Shown here: positions 6,601 through 14,954 of the stretch, piece after piece
Layout of the letters: the number at the start of each line of letters is the position of its first letter
How positions within the stretch are numbered: the first letter of the stretch is position 1
Origin: a virus
Direction: 5' to 3' (one strand)
Virus record (IMG/VR): IMGVR_UViG_3300044574_000066
Span: 1 to 32,413 of that record
DNA length: 32,413 bases
Made by a program: the position numbers and the translations under genes
Notes under the pieces: generated by a model
Databases searched by the model: none
What the model saw: only the letters and a program-made list of their open reading frames with translations
What the model was told of the DNA's origin: nothing

Positions 6601-6854
6601 ACCTCGACCCTCGAATCTCCGCCGATGGACCACCCCAGGAGTGCTTCATGTGCGCGAAAGACATCACGCGCAACAACTGGGTCGCCGTCGAAACCGGAGC
6701 CTCCCCGCAACTGCTCGCCCACGAATCCTGCGTCAACAACATGCCCGCGCTCACGCTCTACACCCGATACTGGAAAGCCCTGCGAGCCGCCATGCGCGGA
6801 GAACGCGAGTCCCCGAACCCCGCCCCCGCACGGGTGCGAGGTGCGTTCCAGTGA
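6597..6854 (+). CDS. small zinc-finger-like protein (85 aa)
   Basis: Start at ATG 6597 in an ATGA overlap with the terminase stop. The product has a CFMCAKDI pair of cysteines at residues 16 and 19 and an AHESC motif near residue 45, a plausible Cys2-His-Cys zinc site, as in small phage zinc-binding proteins. The C-terminal third is basic and helical (YWKALRAAMRGERE). No named family. It is the first of three small coupled genes between terminase and portal. Confidence 0.7.
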   Translation: MNLDPRISADGPPQECFMCAKDITRNNWVAVETGASPQLLAHESCVNNMPALTLYTRYWKALRAAMRGERESPNPAPARVRGAFQ

Positions 6855-7066
6855 CCTCCGACACCTGCCTAGCCGCCTTCTTCGGCGGACCCGACGACGG
6901 CGCCACCAAGAGCCTCACCGCAGACGACCTGGTGGCCGGGTTCGTGGACACCCACGACTCTCTCGGAACCCCCACCCGCTACTCCATCGTCCCGCTGCCA
7001 GAGCCCGCACAGATCGACGACCTCGTTGTCACCCACAGACTTCTCCCACAGGAGGGCGTCTGGTGA
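6851..7066 (+). CDS. hypothetical protein (71 aa)
   Basis: Start at GTG 6851, overlapping the previous TGA as GTGA. The N-terminal LAAFFGGPDDGATKSL resembles the opening of small phage proteins that begin with an FF(D/G)GP(D/Y)DG motif, which have no assigned function. The rest holds two beta-like runs (YSIVPLPEP, DDLVVTHRLL). It is translationally coupled to both neighbours. Function unknown. Confidence 0.65.
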   Translation: MTSDTCLAAFFGGPDDGATKSLTADDLVAGFVDTHDSLGTPTRYSIVPLPEPAQIDDLVVTHRLLPQEGVW

Positions 7067-7464
7067 AATCAGGACCGTGCTGGGAACCCCGCTGCTCCCG
7101 CTGCGACCACACCAACGGACAAGCCGCGCGCTGGCAGAAACAGCGACCCAAGGACGCGCCTGAACGCTGCGGCTGGTGTCTCGCCGATGGACTGTCGGCC
7201 GTCTGGGAATACTCGCTCGTCAAGCCCACAGGATTCACCGCGTTCGTCGTGGAACCTGAGTTCAGCGAGTACTACTCCGCCTCCCTCGCCACCACCATCT
7301 CCAGCCGAAAACACCTGAAGCACCTACAGAACAAACACGGCATGATGGATGCCGTCGTCAAGGGAGACGCCAGCAAGACCCTGATCCCGCGCGACCTCGA
7401 CCGCCGCGTCAAGGACCACCAAGAAGCCTGCGACCGCATGAACAACCACTGGGTGGACGAATGA
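7063..7464 (+). CDS. double zinc-knuckle protein (133 aa)
   Basis: The GTG at 7063 lies about 8 bases after CAGGAGGG and overlaps the preceding stop (GTGA). The N terminus has CWEPRCSRC and, about 20 residues later, CGWC: two CxxC pairs typical of a zinc ribbon. The remainder is helical and basic (SRKHLKHLQNKHGMM, DLDRRVKDHQEACDRM). It ends in an ATGA overlap with the portal gene. A nucleic-acid-binding packaging accessory is plausible; no family name can be given. Confidence 0.7.
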   Translation: MKSGPCWEPRCSRCDHTNGQAARWQKQRPKDAPERCGWCLADGLSAVWEYSLVKPTGFTAFVVEPEFSEYYSASLATTISSRKHLKHLQNKHGMMDAVVKGDASKTLIPRDLDRRVKDHQEACDRMNNHWVDE

Positions 7465-9335
7465 ACCTGTTCTCTATGCAACTGCCCGACGGACGGCACT
7501 TCATCGCCCACCAGAAGATCGAGAACGACCACGACTTGCTCGGCGGCATGAGCAAGGAGGACTTCACCGGCTGGTTCTTCTCCCGCTTCCGCGAGTCCCA
7601 CGCCGCCAAGAAACCCGAGACAGAACGCCTCAAGATGATGGAGCTGTACTACTCGGGGTTCCACTTCCTCGACTCCCAGATGAACCGCGAGATGAAGGTC
7701 ACCAACCTCTGCTTCGCCACCGTCGAAACCGTTCACCCCGTCATGACCGAAATGCGGCCCCGCCCCGAAATCGTCATGCGCCGCCAGTACGCGAAAGACG
7801 AAGCCACCGCCGTTCAGGAATACGCCCAATGGCTCATGGATACCACCGAGTACGACCACTGGTACCACGCCAGCACCCGCCAGAAACTGAAACTCGGATG
7901 GACCGTCACCGTGCTCGTCGTGGAACCGTCCACTGGGCTGTGCTTTCCCAAGGTCTACTCGGCGTTCGACTTCTACAAAGACCCCTACTCACGGCACGAG
8001 GACGAGATGGAGTTCTTCTTCCTCGCCGCCCCCGTACCGACCGCGTGGCTGCGCTCCCAGTACCCCGAGTACGCCAGCGAAATCTTCTCCGACGATATCG
8101 CCAGCCCCGCCTACGACGTGCTCGAACGACCCTACTTCGACGCCTTTTCCTCCGGCGGTGACTACTCCTCTCTCGACAGCATCGTCGCCGGTAGCGCCCA
8201 CCTCGAAAACGAAGCCGACCCCGGCAACGCTCGCGCCCTCGTGTCCGCCGAAGCCGGACAGATGAAGAACACCGGCACCACGTTCCTCATCCAGGGCTTC
8301 TTCCGGGATCGCCGCACCATCGGCGTCCACTACATGGGCGATATCGCCGAGCCAGACCCCTCCGACCCCGCCGGAACCTCGTGGCTGCACACGCCGTCCG
8401 CCAAGGCTTACCGCAGACACGAACCGTGCGCCGAATCCGGGTGGGTGTGCGTTCCCATGACCGCCTCAGGGGCGCTCCTGAAACCGCATGCCGTGGACCC
8501 GTGCTTCCTCGGTATCCCCGTGGAAATCGGCCGGGACTACGCACAGGAAGGCCGCTTCTACTGTCCCGGAGAACTGGACCACATCATCCCCATCAACCGC
8601 AGCATCAACCGGCGGTACAACCTGCTGAACCGCTCGCTGGAGTACGAGGCCGTGCCCATCCTCGTCGCCGACGGAGACACGGGCATCGACATCGACCAGC
8701 GCGCCGTCGAACCCGGCGACGTGCTCAAGAAGGTGCGCGGAACCGACCTGCGCTGGCTCGACTTCAAGGGCGCCGCCTCGTCCCAGTTCGAGATGCTGTC
8801 GCTGGAGAAGGGCGACATGCAGCAAGTGTCCGGCGTGCAGGACGTGTCCCAGGGCCGACGCCCCGAAGGGATCGAGGCCGCCGCCGCCATCCGCAACCTT
8901 CAGGACGCCGCCCAGACCCGTATCCGCGGCAAGGAAGGCCCAGCGTTCATCGAGCAGTCCCGAGTCCTCAAGAAGATGATGGTCGCCACCGGCAAGAAAG
9001 CCAAGGGCCCCATCTTATTCCGTGGCAGCAACGGTCAGACCCTCAGCGTGGACCCCGCATGGCTCACCTACGAGTACGATATCCGCTTCGCACAGGGTTC
9101 CGGCTCCGTACTCGGACGGGCAGCGAACGAGGAAAAGACCCAAGGACTGTTCGCCGCCGGCCTCATCGACCAGCAAACCGCGCTCGAAGGACTCGGCCAG
9201 CGCGGCATCCCCACCATCCTCCAGCGGATGCAGGCCCAGCAGGCCATCGCCGCCCAAGCCGAACAAGCCAGCAAGAGCATGTCTTTCACGCGCGACGCCG
9301 GCGGAAACCTCGCGGGCGCCAGCATGGGGGGCTGA
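7461..9335 (+). CDS. portal protein
   Basis: A 624-residue protein immediately after the terminase block. The portal is the twelve-subunit ring at one capsid vertex through which DNA enters and leaves and to which the terminase and tail dock. Family traits seen: an early helical region with MELYYSGFHFLDSQMNREMKVTNLCFAT written in parts as YYSGFHFLDSQ and KVTNLCFATVETVHP, then PRPEIVMRRQ, and a long helical C-terminal part with QDAAQTRIRGKEGPA, matching the portals of P22-like and related podoviruses in size and layout. The C terminus is Gln/Ala-rich, as in the helical barrel tail of some portals. Start at ATG 7461 by ATGA overlap. Confidence 0.88.
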   Translation: MNLFSMQLPDGRHFIAHQKIENDHDLLGGMSKEDFTGWFFSRFRESHAAKKPETERLKMMELYYSGFHFLDSQMNREMKVTNLCFATVETVHPVMTEMRPRPEIVMRRQYAKDEATAVQEYAQWLMDTTEYDHWYHASTRQKLKLGWTVTVLVVEPSTGLCFPKVYSAFDFYKDPYSRHEDEMEFFFLAAPVPTAWLRSQYPEYASEIFSDDIASPAYDVLERPYFDAFSSGGDYSSLDSIVAGSAHLENEADPGNARALVSAEAGQMKNTGTTFLIQGFFRDRRTIGVHYMGDIAEPDPSDPAGTSWLHTPSAKAYRRHEPCAESGWVCVPMTASGALLKPHAVDPCFLGIPVEIGRDYAQEGRFYCPGELDHIIPINRSINRRYNLLNRSLEYEAVPILVADGDTGIDIDQRAVEPGDVLKKVRGTDLRWLDFKGAASSQFEMLSLEKGDMQQVSGVQDVSQGRRPEGIEAAAAIRNLQDAAQTRIRGKEGPAFIEQSRVLKKMMVATGKKAKGPILFRGSNGQTLSVDPAWLTYEYDIRFAQGSGSVLGRAANEEKTQGLFAAGLIDQQTALEGLGQRGIPTILQRMQAQQAIAAQAEQASKSMSFTRDAGGNLAGASMGG

Positions 9336-9338
9336 CCT

Positions 9339-9752
9339 GTGCCCATCCGGGACTCGTTCTGCACGGCCTACAAGAAACGCCTGTTGGACCTGACTGCGGC
9401 CGACGCATACAAGATCGCGCTCTACACCAGCGCCGCCGCGTTCGACGAAAGCACGGAGAGGTACACCACAGCGAACGAAGTGGTCGGCCCCGGATACACC
9501 GCCGGAGGGGCCTTGCTCTCGGGGTTCGCCTCGGGAATGTCCGACGGCGTTGCATGGATCGACTGGACCACCAACCCCTCGTGGACCACCTCGACCATCA
9601 CCGCTCGTGGAGCGATGATTTACAACGCCTCGCAGGACAACCTGGCCGTCGCTGTCCTTGACTTCGGGAACGACAGGACCAGCGCCGATGGATCATTCAC
9701 CGTCGTGCTTCCCGCTGCGACCGCTGAGTATGCGACGGTCAGGATAGACTGA
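9339..9752 (+). CDS. conserved phage virion-associated protein (137 aa)
   Basis: GTG start at 9339, behind a G-run, three bases after the portal stop. The protein follows a pattern widespread in phages: KIALYTSAAAF early, GPGYTAGGALL in the middle, then TARGAMIYNASQDNLAV and AVLDFGNDR before a beta-rich end. Homologues with the IALYTS...GYTAGG...ARGA(L/M)IYN...LDFG pattern are common structural-region hypotheticals with no settled role. Its position between portal and scaffold fits a head or decoration component. Confidence 0.75.
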   Translation: MPIRDSFCTAYKKRLLDLTAADAYKIALYTSAAAFDESTERYTTANEVVGPGYTAGGALLSGFASGMSDGVAWIDWTTNPSWTTSTITARGAMIYNASQDNLAVAVLDFGNDRTSADGSFTVVLPAATAEYATVRID

Positions 9753-9753
9753 G

Positions 9754-10653
9754 GTGCCGGACGTACTGCTACAGACCCTGTGGTGGAGCCTCAACCCATC
9801 GGCATCCGTCAACGATATCAACGGTACCGGTGCCTTCCAGTCCCGCGCCATCACCGCCGCCGAAGCCCACGACGCCTCCGACGCCACCTACGAGGAGCTG
9901 ACCTCCCCCGGCGACGGGTTCTCAGAGGGCGACGCTACCACCGACCTCGGGCTGTCCAACAACCTCACCGCCGCCACCCAGTCCCCCATCAGCTTCATCC
10001 GCATCATCACCCGCGGAAGGGTCACGCGCAGCGCCGGCGCAGGCTCCGTATTCGGCACCTACTCGCTCCGTATCAACGGCGTGCCCTTCGGCATTTCTCC
10101 GGGGCTCAACTCGATATTCGTCACTGACACGCAGACTTTCGCCACCGACCCCGCCGACGGCCTGCCGTGGACCCCAGCGAAGATCAATGCCAAGGCGTTC
10201 GGCGTTGTTATTGCCGCATCGACTTCTGACCCATCCTTCGCCACCACCGCCCTTGGTGCCATCTCCGAGTTCACCGTCGAGATTTGGGGCACCCCGGTTA
10301 TCCAGGTCTACAGGCACACCGGAGGCGGAGCACCGACAACACACAATATCCCCAGCGTGCGCGAGTACGTTGGCGGCGTGGCCGCCACGGGGAGGGCTGG
10401 TCTGGCCCGCGTCACGGCCAACCAGAACCGCATCGCCTCGGTTGCGGGGGTTGCTGCCATCACCCACGCCGGACGAACGGCTGTTCGCGTCGAAGGAACC
10501 CCAAAGGACCGTCGGCGTGACGAGGACGAAGTGGCGGCATTCGTCGCGGCTCGGATTCTGTCGCCACAAGGCAATCCGTTTCGCTTGCAGGTGCGCGGGC
10601 GCGATGCAATGATTCTGGAGATGAATACCAAGCGAGAAAGGGCCGGAAGATGA
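9754..10653 (+). CDS. probable virion structural protein (299 aa)
   Basis: GTG start at 9754, one base after the previous stop. The sequence is beta-rich with many Ser, Thr, Ala and Gly residues (LWWSLNPSASVND, FIRIITRGRVTRS, FTVEIWGTPVIQVY), like a beta-sandwich capsid or fibre component. The last 90 residues differ: repeated Ala/Arg/Thr segments (GLARVTANQNRIAS, AAITHAGRTAVRVEG) and a basic tail that may contact DNA or another virion protein. No family recognised. Confidence 0.65.
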   Translation: MPDVLLQTLWWSLNPSASVNDINGTGAFQSRAITAAEAHDASDATYEELTSPGDGFSEGDATTDLGLSNNLTAATQSPISFIRIITRGRVTRSAGAGSVFGTYSLRINGVPFGISPGLNSIFVTDTQTFATDPADGLPWTPAKINAKAFGVVIAASTSDPSFATTALGAISEFTVEIWGTPVIQVYRHTGGGAPTTHNIPSVREYVGGVAATGRAGLARVTANQNRIASVAGVAAITHAGRTAVRVEGTPKDRRRDEDEVAAFVAARILSPQGNPFRLQVRGRDAMILEMNTKRERAGR

Positions 10654-10796
10654 ACGCGACGAGGAAGGCTGCACACAATGCCGCCGCCAAACTCTACGCC
10701 ATGCGGGCGAAGGGCGGCCCAGCCGAAGCCAAGGCGCAAGCCAAGGCCATGTCCAAGACCAAGCGCGCCAGGTTCCGGCGCACCAAGAAGGGTTAG
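10650..10796 (+). CDS. short basic protein (48 aa)
   Basis: Starts at ATG 10650 in an ATGA overlap with the previous stop and ends at TAG 10794-10796. About one third of the 48 residues are Lys or Arg, with Ala-rich helix in between (NAAAKLYAMRAKGG, RARFRRTKKG). Too short for most gene lists, but the coupling overlap and C/G-ending codons support it. A nucleic-acid or scaffold-binding peptide is possible; no family. Confidence 0.6.
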   Translation: MNATRKAAHNAAAKLYAMRAKGGPAEAKAQAKAMSKTKRARFRRTKKG

Positions 10797-10806
10797 GCCA
10801 TCCGTG

Positions 10807-11130
10807 ATGAACCCGTCACTCGACCGCCCGCCCGCGCAGTATGTTCAACCCGGCCCAGACGAGCGGATGCGCTCCGCCGATGAGATCGTGGACGAACTAC
10901 TGGCCGTGGTCAGTGCCGACCGCGTTCTCGACCCCAACGAGACTCGCGCCGTTCAGCGCCTCATGGCCGGACTACAGGCTGTGGCGCAACAGAAGGCCGC
11001 AATGGCGATGCCGGACGAGCAGGGAGGCCCGTCCGAGGAAACGAGCGACTTCGGCGCCACGGAAGGCGCCGAGGCCACAGACGGCTCCGAGCCCATGCCG
11101 GGTCAGGAGTACGCAGGACAGGGGTACTGA
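10807..11130 (+). CDS. acidic hypothetical protein before the scaffold (107 aa)
   Basis: Adjacent GTG (10804) and ATG (10807) codons are both possible starts; the weak upstream G-run fits GTG slightly better by spacing. The first half is helical (SADEIVDELLAVVSADRVLD, RAVQRLMAGLQAVAQQ) and the second half is a disordered Glu/Gly/Asp-rich tail ending GQEYAGQGY. Acidic helical proteins just before a scaffold are common in head gene clusters. No specific function can be assigned. Confidence 0.65.
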   Translation: MNPSLDRPPAQYVQPGPDERMRSADEIVDELLAVVSADRVLDPNETRAVQRLMAGLQAVAQQKAAMAMPDEQGGPSEETSDFGATEGAEATDGSEPMPGQEYAGQGY

Positions 11131-11133
11131 CGC

Positions 11134-11850
11134 ATGGCAGACGACAGCATCGACCTGACGAGTCTCGGAGAGTTCACCGGGGACGACGCGCCACTGGAGG
11201 CAGCGCCGACCCCCGAGCCGACGCCCGAGCCGACGCCCGAGCCCGCCGCCGAGACTCCGGCCAAGGTCGAAGCAGCCGACGACGACTACGAGGACTTCAC
11301 GCTTGAGGACTTGGACGCCCACATCAAGGACAACCTCAAGAGCGTGCTGGATGATTTCAGGAACACCGACCCGGACGCCACTGACGACACCGTGCCGCCC
11401 GAGGTCAAGGCGCTTGCCGACGAGAACAAGGCCCTGAAGGACCGCCTTGCCGCCGCCGAGGCCGAGAAGTCGCAGCGCGATGACGAGGCGGGCATCGCTG
11501 CGCTCGAACACGCCATCAACTCGACGATGGGCAAGTACAAGATGACCGCCGCCGAGGCCGCAGAAACGACTGAATGGCTGCTGAACGAGCCAGGATTCGC
11601 CAAGACCAAGACGTGGGAATGGGCCGCCCTGCGAGTCCACCCCCACATCGCCGGTCGCCTCAAGGCAGCTTCTGGTTCCACTCCGTCTGCGCCCGAAGCC
11701 GGGGCCGACGGGCTGGTTGTTGCGCCAAACGCCAATGGATCTGGCGCCCCCTCCGCGTGGAAGCACACGCCGGAGCGTGGCGTCTACTCGGATATCTCGA
11801 AACAAGCTCTCAGGAGCGGGGAGGCGGCTTCCCTCGGGAAGTACACCTGA
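11134..11850 (+). CDS. scaffolding protein (putative)
   Basis: The 238-residue product has the usual scaffold features and location: directly before the major capsid gene, very acidic, with a Pro/Glu repeat near the N terminus (three PTPE units), a central coiled coil (LADENKALKDRLAAAEAEKSQ) and a helical C-terminal domain (GVYSDISKQALRSGEAASL) that would bind capsid protein. Scaffolds guide prohead assembly and leave or are digested before packaging. No protease domain is seen in it or next to it. The start is ATG 11134, three bases after the previous stop. Confidence 0.75.
   Translation: MADDSIDLTSLGEFTGDDAPLEAAPTPEPTPEPTPEPAAETPAKVEAADDDYEDFTLEDLDAHIKDNLKSVLDDFRNTDPDATDDTVPPEVKALADENKALKDRLAAAEAEKSQRDDEAGIAALEHAINSTMGKYKMTAAEAAETTEWLLNEPGFAKTKTWEWAALRVHPHIAGRLKAASGSTPSAPEAGADGLVVAPNANGSGAPSAWKHTPERGVYSDISKQALRSGEAASLGKYT
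11206..11241 (+). repeat. three 12-bp in-frame repeats (PTPE)
   Basis: Three tandem units of CCGACSCCCGAG encode Pro-Thr-Pro-Glu repeats within the scaffold gene. Probably a flexible linker, prone to length change by slippage. Confidence 0.8.
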
Positions 11851-11869
11851 CCTTCGCCACCTGAGTGCG

Positions 11870-11891
11870 TTCGCGTCAAGGATGACGCGAA
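11870..11891 (+). promoter_or_regulatory. hairpin between scaffold and capsid genes
   Basis: TTCGCGTCA (11870-11878) and TGACGCGAA (11883-11891) form a perfect 9-bp stem with an AGGA loop, in the 65-base gap before the capsid gene. It ends 9 bases before the capsid ribosome site. No T-run follows, so it is more likely an RNA stabiliser, processing site or partial terminator than a strong terminator. Confidence 0.55.
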
Positions 11892-11915
11892 TCTCCACGG
11901 AAGGAGAGGACGCAA

Positions 11916-12962
11916 ATGGCCTATACCATCAACTGGGACATGGTGAGCGCGCTCGCTCGCAACAAGCACGTTGCCAAGCTCAAGGACAACTTCTTCCTGT
12001 CGAACGCCCTGTTCAGCCGGTGGAAGTCTCGGCAGAAGGAGTGGGAGGGCGGGCCGGTGCTCGTCGTTCCGCTCGGCTTCGCTCCCGAGGGAGGCGGCGG
12101 ATCGTGGTACTCGGGCTCTGACAAGTTCGATACGACCGTTCGCAACCCCATCAAGGCGGCCAATTACTTCGCCAAGAACGCGCAGGTCACGGTTGCCATC
12201 GACGGCGACGAGGAACTGGCGGTCAAGGGTCCGCAGCAGGTGCTGAACCTGCTCGAACAGAAGATGAAGATCGCCGAGAGCACGATGGTGGACCTCGTGG
12301 GGACGAACCTGTTCAACACGGGAACGAACGCGAAGGCCATCGGCGGCCTCGGTCTGGCGCTCATCGGCACCATCGTGGCGACGCCCCAGACCTACGGCGG
12401 CATCACCTGTGGCGGTTCGGCTCCGGCCGCCGACACGAACGGCTGGTGGCAGCACAACGCCGATTCGACCGCCTACGTCACGGGAGCCGCAAGCACGCTG
12501 TTCCCGGCGGTTGGAACCTCGGGGCCAGTGCCGAACGCATGGGCCAAGTGCGGGTACCGCTCCGGCAAGCAGCCGAGCGTGCTCGTGTCCAACTGGGGAT
12601 CGTGGTCGGACTTCCACAACTCCATCTCCCGCAACGAACGGTACGACAGGCCGCAGCAGAACTCGGAGCTGGCGAAGGCCGGGTTCACGAACCTGATGTA
12701 CCGCACCGCTCCGTGGGTCGTGGACGAACGCTCCACCCGCAACACCACCACCAACGTCGAAGCCGTCTACGGCATCGACGAGAAGGCGGTGTCGCTGTAC
12801 GCGCACCCCGCACGCGACATGAAGTTCCGTGACTTCGCCAGCCCCATCGACCAGGACGCCAAGGTCGGCTACATCCTGCACCGCACGGAACTGTGCTTCG
12901 ACGAGCGCCGTTCGTCGTTCGTGATCTCGGCGGTCGATACGACCGCCACGATGACTGGCTAG
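11916..12962 (+). CDS. major capsid protein, HK97-like fold (putative)
   Basis: The 348-residue product begins behind a strong ribosome site (AAGGAGAGG, 11901-11909). The N-terminal helical arm (WDMVSALARNKHVAKLKDN), a Gly-rich E-loop-like segment (GFAPEGGGGSWYSG), the long spine helix (AVKGPQQVLNLLEQKMKIAESTMVDLVG) in two parts, and a C-terminal beta-rich region with YILHRTELCFDERRSS fit the HK97-fold capsid proteins of small tailed phages. Position after the scaffold and before a decoration-like protein supports it. High expression is expected from the ribosome site and its own 5' hairpin. Confidence 0.85.
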   Translation: MAYTINWDMVSALARNKHVAKLKDNFFLSNALFSRWKSRQKEWEGGPVLVVPLGFAPEGGGGSWYSGSDKFDTTVRNPIKAANYFAKNAQVTVAIDGDEELAVKGPQQVLNLLEQKMKIAESTMVDLVGTNLFNTGTNAKAIGGLGLALIGTIVATPQTYGGITCGGSAPAADTNGWWQHNADSTAYVTGAASTLFPAVGTSGPVPNAWAKCGYRSGKQPSVLVSNWGSWSDFHNSISRNERYDRPQQNSELAKAGFTNLMYRTAPWVVDERSTRNTTTNVEAVYGIDEKAVSLYAHPARDMKFRDFASPIDQDAKVGYILHRTELCFDERRSSFVISAVDTTATMTG

Positions 12963-12976
12963 TCCCCTGACGGGGA
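12963..12976 (+). promoter_or_regulatory. short hairpin after the capsid gene
   Basis: TCCCC-TGAC-GGGGA forms a 5-bp stem right after the capsid stop and just before the next ribosome site (AAGGAGG). It could modulate translation of the next gene; short stems like this also arise by chance in GC-rich DNA. Confidence 0.3.
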
Positions 12977-12989
12977 AGGAGGCAACGAA

Positions 12990-13547
12990 ATGTCGCAACA
13001 GTCTGTGAACTTCGAGATTCCCCTCAAGGTCATCGGGCCGGACGGCACGGTGCTCTGGCAGGGGAGCGGAATCCTCGGCGTGGTCAAGACGGCCATCTGC
13101 AAGGTCGTCGCCATCACCGCCGCGGACGCCGTGTCGCTGGACCCCGGTACGTTCATCCTTCAGGCGAACAACCTGGCGGCAACGGCCAACTATGGGGCCA
13201 ACGTCATCACGGCGCGTCCGTGCATCACGACGGGCTCGTTCGACCGTGGCATCCTCGGCGTGGCGATGAACTCGGCGGCCATCGGCGAACAGGTGGTCAT
13301 CGCAGGCCGGGATAGCCTCACCACCGTCAAGGTGGCTGGCGCCACCGGCACCATCGGTCACTACGCCCTGCCGTCAGCCACGGTCGGACAAGTGACCAGC
13401 AGTCAGATCGGTGCCGTCAACCCGGCTGAACACGTCGGCAAGGTCATCAAGCCATCGGGCGCAACGGCCCAGCCTTCGGCGACCGATACCGGCGTGGCAA
13501 CGCGTATGGGCATCATCGTCGCTCCGTCCTCGGACAACACCGTCTAG
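12990..13547 (+). CDS. capsid decoration/stabilisation-like protein (185 aa)
   Basis: Starts at ATG 12990 after AAGGAGG. The product is beta-rich, Gly/Ala/Val-rich and without long helices (FEIPLKVIGPDGTVLWQG, GTIGHYALPSATVGQV, TRMGIIVAPSSDNTV). Its Gly/Ala-rich beta pattern and place right after the capsid gene fit a head decoration or capsid-stabilising protein of the lambda gpD functional type; this is inferred from composition and place, not a family match. The GC-rich UUCG hairpin follows it. Confidence 0.6.
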   Translation: MSQQSVNFEIPLKVIGPDGTVLWQGSGILGVVKTAICKVVAITAADAVSLDPGTFILQANNLAATANYGANVITARPCITTGSFDRGILGVAMNSAAIGEQVVIAGRDSLTTVKVAGATGTIGHYALPSATVGQVTSSQIGAVNPAEHVGKVIKPSGATAQPSATDTGVATRMGIIVAPSSDNTV

Positions 13548-13561
13548 CTTCAGTCGGCGAG

Positions 13562-13587
13562 TGGGCGGGGGCTTCGGCCTCCGCCCA
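13562..13587 (+). terminator. UUCG hairpin, terminator-like
   Basis: TGGGCGGGGGC and GCCTCCGCCCA form an 11-bp stem (one G-T pair) closed by a TTCG tetraloop, 15 bases after the decoration-gene stop. There is no T-run after it. It may end or protect the abundant head-gene message. A very similar stem occurs at 31881-31909. Confidence 0.6.
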
Positions 13588-13655
13588 TGAACCGAGACGT
13601 GGACGGAGACTCACCCCAACGAACTGCACAACGGAACCGCCCGGAGGACCGCGAC

Positions 13656-14951
13656 ATGACTTTCATTGGCAACGGCCGTGTAATCTCGGACTCGGGCGCA
13701 ACGCTGCCGCTGTGGCACGACACGTTCGGCGGCACAAACATCGCAAACGACAGGTATCACCTATTCCCCCTTGCGATGGTCCCTGCTCAGGATGGTAGGC
13801 TCCTCGACCTGAATCCAACCGGCACGCTTGGCACCGGGGACTCGGCGACACTTAGCACTCGGCGCACGTTCCCGGTATTCGGTGGTGTCTATCCATGCTC
13901 GTGCGAGATCGTGCTTCAGACCGTTGGCAGGCTTGCCGTTGGCCCCATAAGCAACTGGGGGTTTGGGACGATCATTCCACAAAACTCCAGTATTTTTGAG
14001 GGGGCGTGGTTCTCTTTGTTTACCACCGGCACAACGCCAGTCCTGTCGGGCAATGTTCTTGTCAACGGGGTGACGGTTACCAAGGCGCTTCGTACCGGGA
14101 TCAGCGCCGTTCCAGCCGACAGCGAACTGCATCGCTATCGGGTTGAAGTGCGCCACGACACGGTGAACTTCTCCATCGACGAGTCCCCGGTTGGGAGCAT
14201 CCTCATCGGCACTACCTCGGTGGGGGCGATGTCGTTGTCAGCGCCGAATGCGTTTGTACAGTGCGACAACAGTACCGGAACTGCTACCGCCCGCCGTTTG
14301 CAGGTGTCGTCCATGACGGTCTACGCGAGGTCGGTCAGAGCCAACAAGCCGTGGGCGCATGTCATGTGCGGAGCGGGCGGCCACTCATCGACAGTTCAGC
14401 CAGGCACGGCGAGCGGCAGCACCTCCAACTACGTCAACTCGACTATCCCGGCGACGACGACTCCATCCAATACCATCGCTGGATACCAGACGCTGGGGGG
14501 GCAGTTCGCATTCAACTCCGTCGCGGCATCCGAAACAGACCGCTTGCTGTTCTCTTACTTGAACGCCATACAATCAGACATTCTGGCTGGCCGAACGCTC
14601 TACATCACTGGCGTTTGCGTGAACGAGGTTATGGTGCAGGGGGCCATCACTGGGGCTGGCGCGACCGTGTTTCTGTGGGGCTGCGGAACCAGCACGACGC
14701 AGAGCTTGGTTACGGGTGATGGGAACGCTACATACAGCTACCGTCGGCTGGCGCTGGGATCGCAAACCATACCGGCGGCTTCGGCCATCGGAGCGCTGGT
14801 GGCTGGACCGCCCCGGCTCTTGTTGGATTCAGCGCCGATTGTCGTTCCTCCATCGTGCCGATTCAGCGTGTTCTTCAAGCAACCACTCGGGGCGGCAACC
14901 GTTTCTCTCGTGTGGAGAGGGACCGTGACCATCTTCGGATACTTCGAGTAA
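13656..14951 (+). CDS. lectin-like virion protein, possible host-binding (431 aa)
   Basis: I place the start at ATG 13656, 8 bases after GGAGG, rather than the longer frame from 13587 whose first residues are Arg/Asp-rich and overlap the terminator hairpin. The protein is beta-rich throughout. Residues about 40-215 look like a concanavalin-type jelly roll, with HRYRVEVRHDTVNFSIDESPV typical of such folds when read as two strands. The C-terminal half (YRRLALGSQTIPAA, RFSVFFKQPLGAATVS) recalls exposed beta-sandwich domains of tail proteins. A carbohydrate or receptor-binding role is inferred. It lies between head and connector genes. Confidence 0.6.
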   Translation: MTFIGNGRVISDSGATLPLWHDTFGGTNIANDRYHLFPLAMVPAQDGRLLDLNPTGTLGTGDSATLSTRRTFPVFGGVYPCSCEIVLQTVGRLAVGPISNWGFGTIIPQNSSIFEGAWFSLFTTGTTPVLSGNVLVNGVTVTKALRTGISAVPADSELHRYRVEVRHDTVNFSIDESPVGSILIGTTSVGAMSLSAPNAFVQCDNSTGTATARRLQVSSMTVYARSVRANKPWAHVMCGAGGHSSTVQPGTASGSTSNYVNSTIPATTTPSNTIAGYQTLGGQFAFNSVAASETDRLLFSYLNAIQSDILAGRTLYITGVCVNEVMVQGAITGAGATVFLWGCGTSTTQSLVTGDGNATYSYRRLALGSQTIPAASAIGALVAGPPRLLLDSAPIVVPPSCRFSVFFKQPLGAATVSLVWRGTVTIFGYFE

Positions 14952-14954
14952 TCT

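Noticed and set aside
8381-9661. 426-residue rightward frame within the portal gene
   Set aside because: Arg/Pro/His-rich out-of-frame reading of the portal; no start site.
11784-13361. 525-residue leftward open frame over the capsid genes
   Set aside because: It mirrors the capsid and decoration genes, has Arg/His/Val-rich sequence without ribosome site, and exists because GC-rich third positions remove stops on the other strand.
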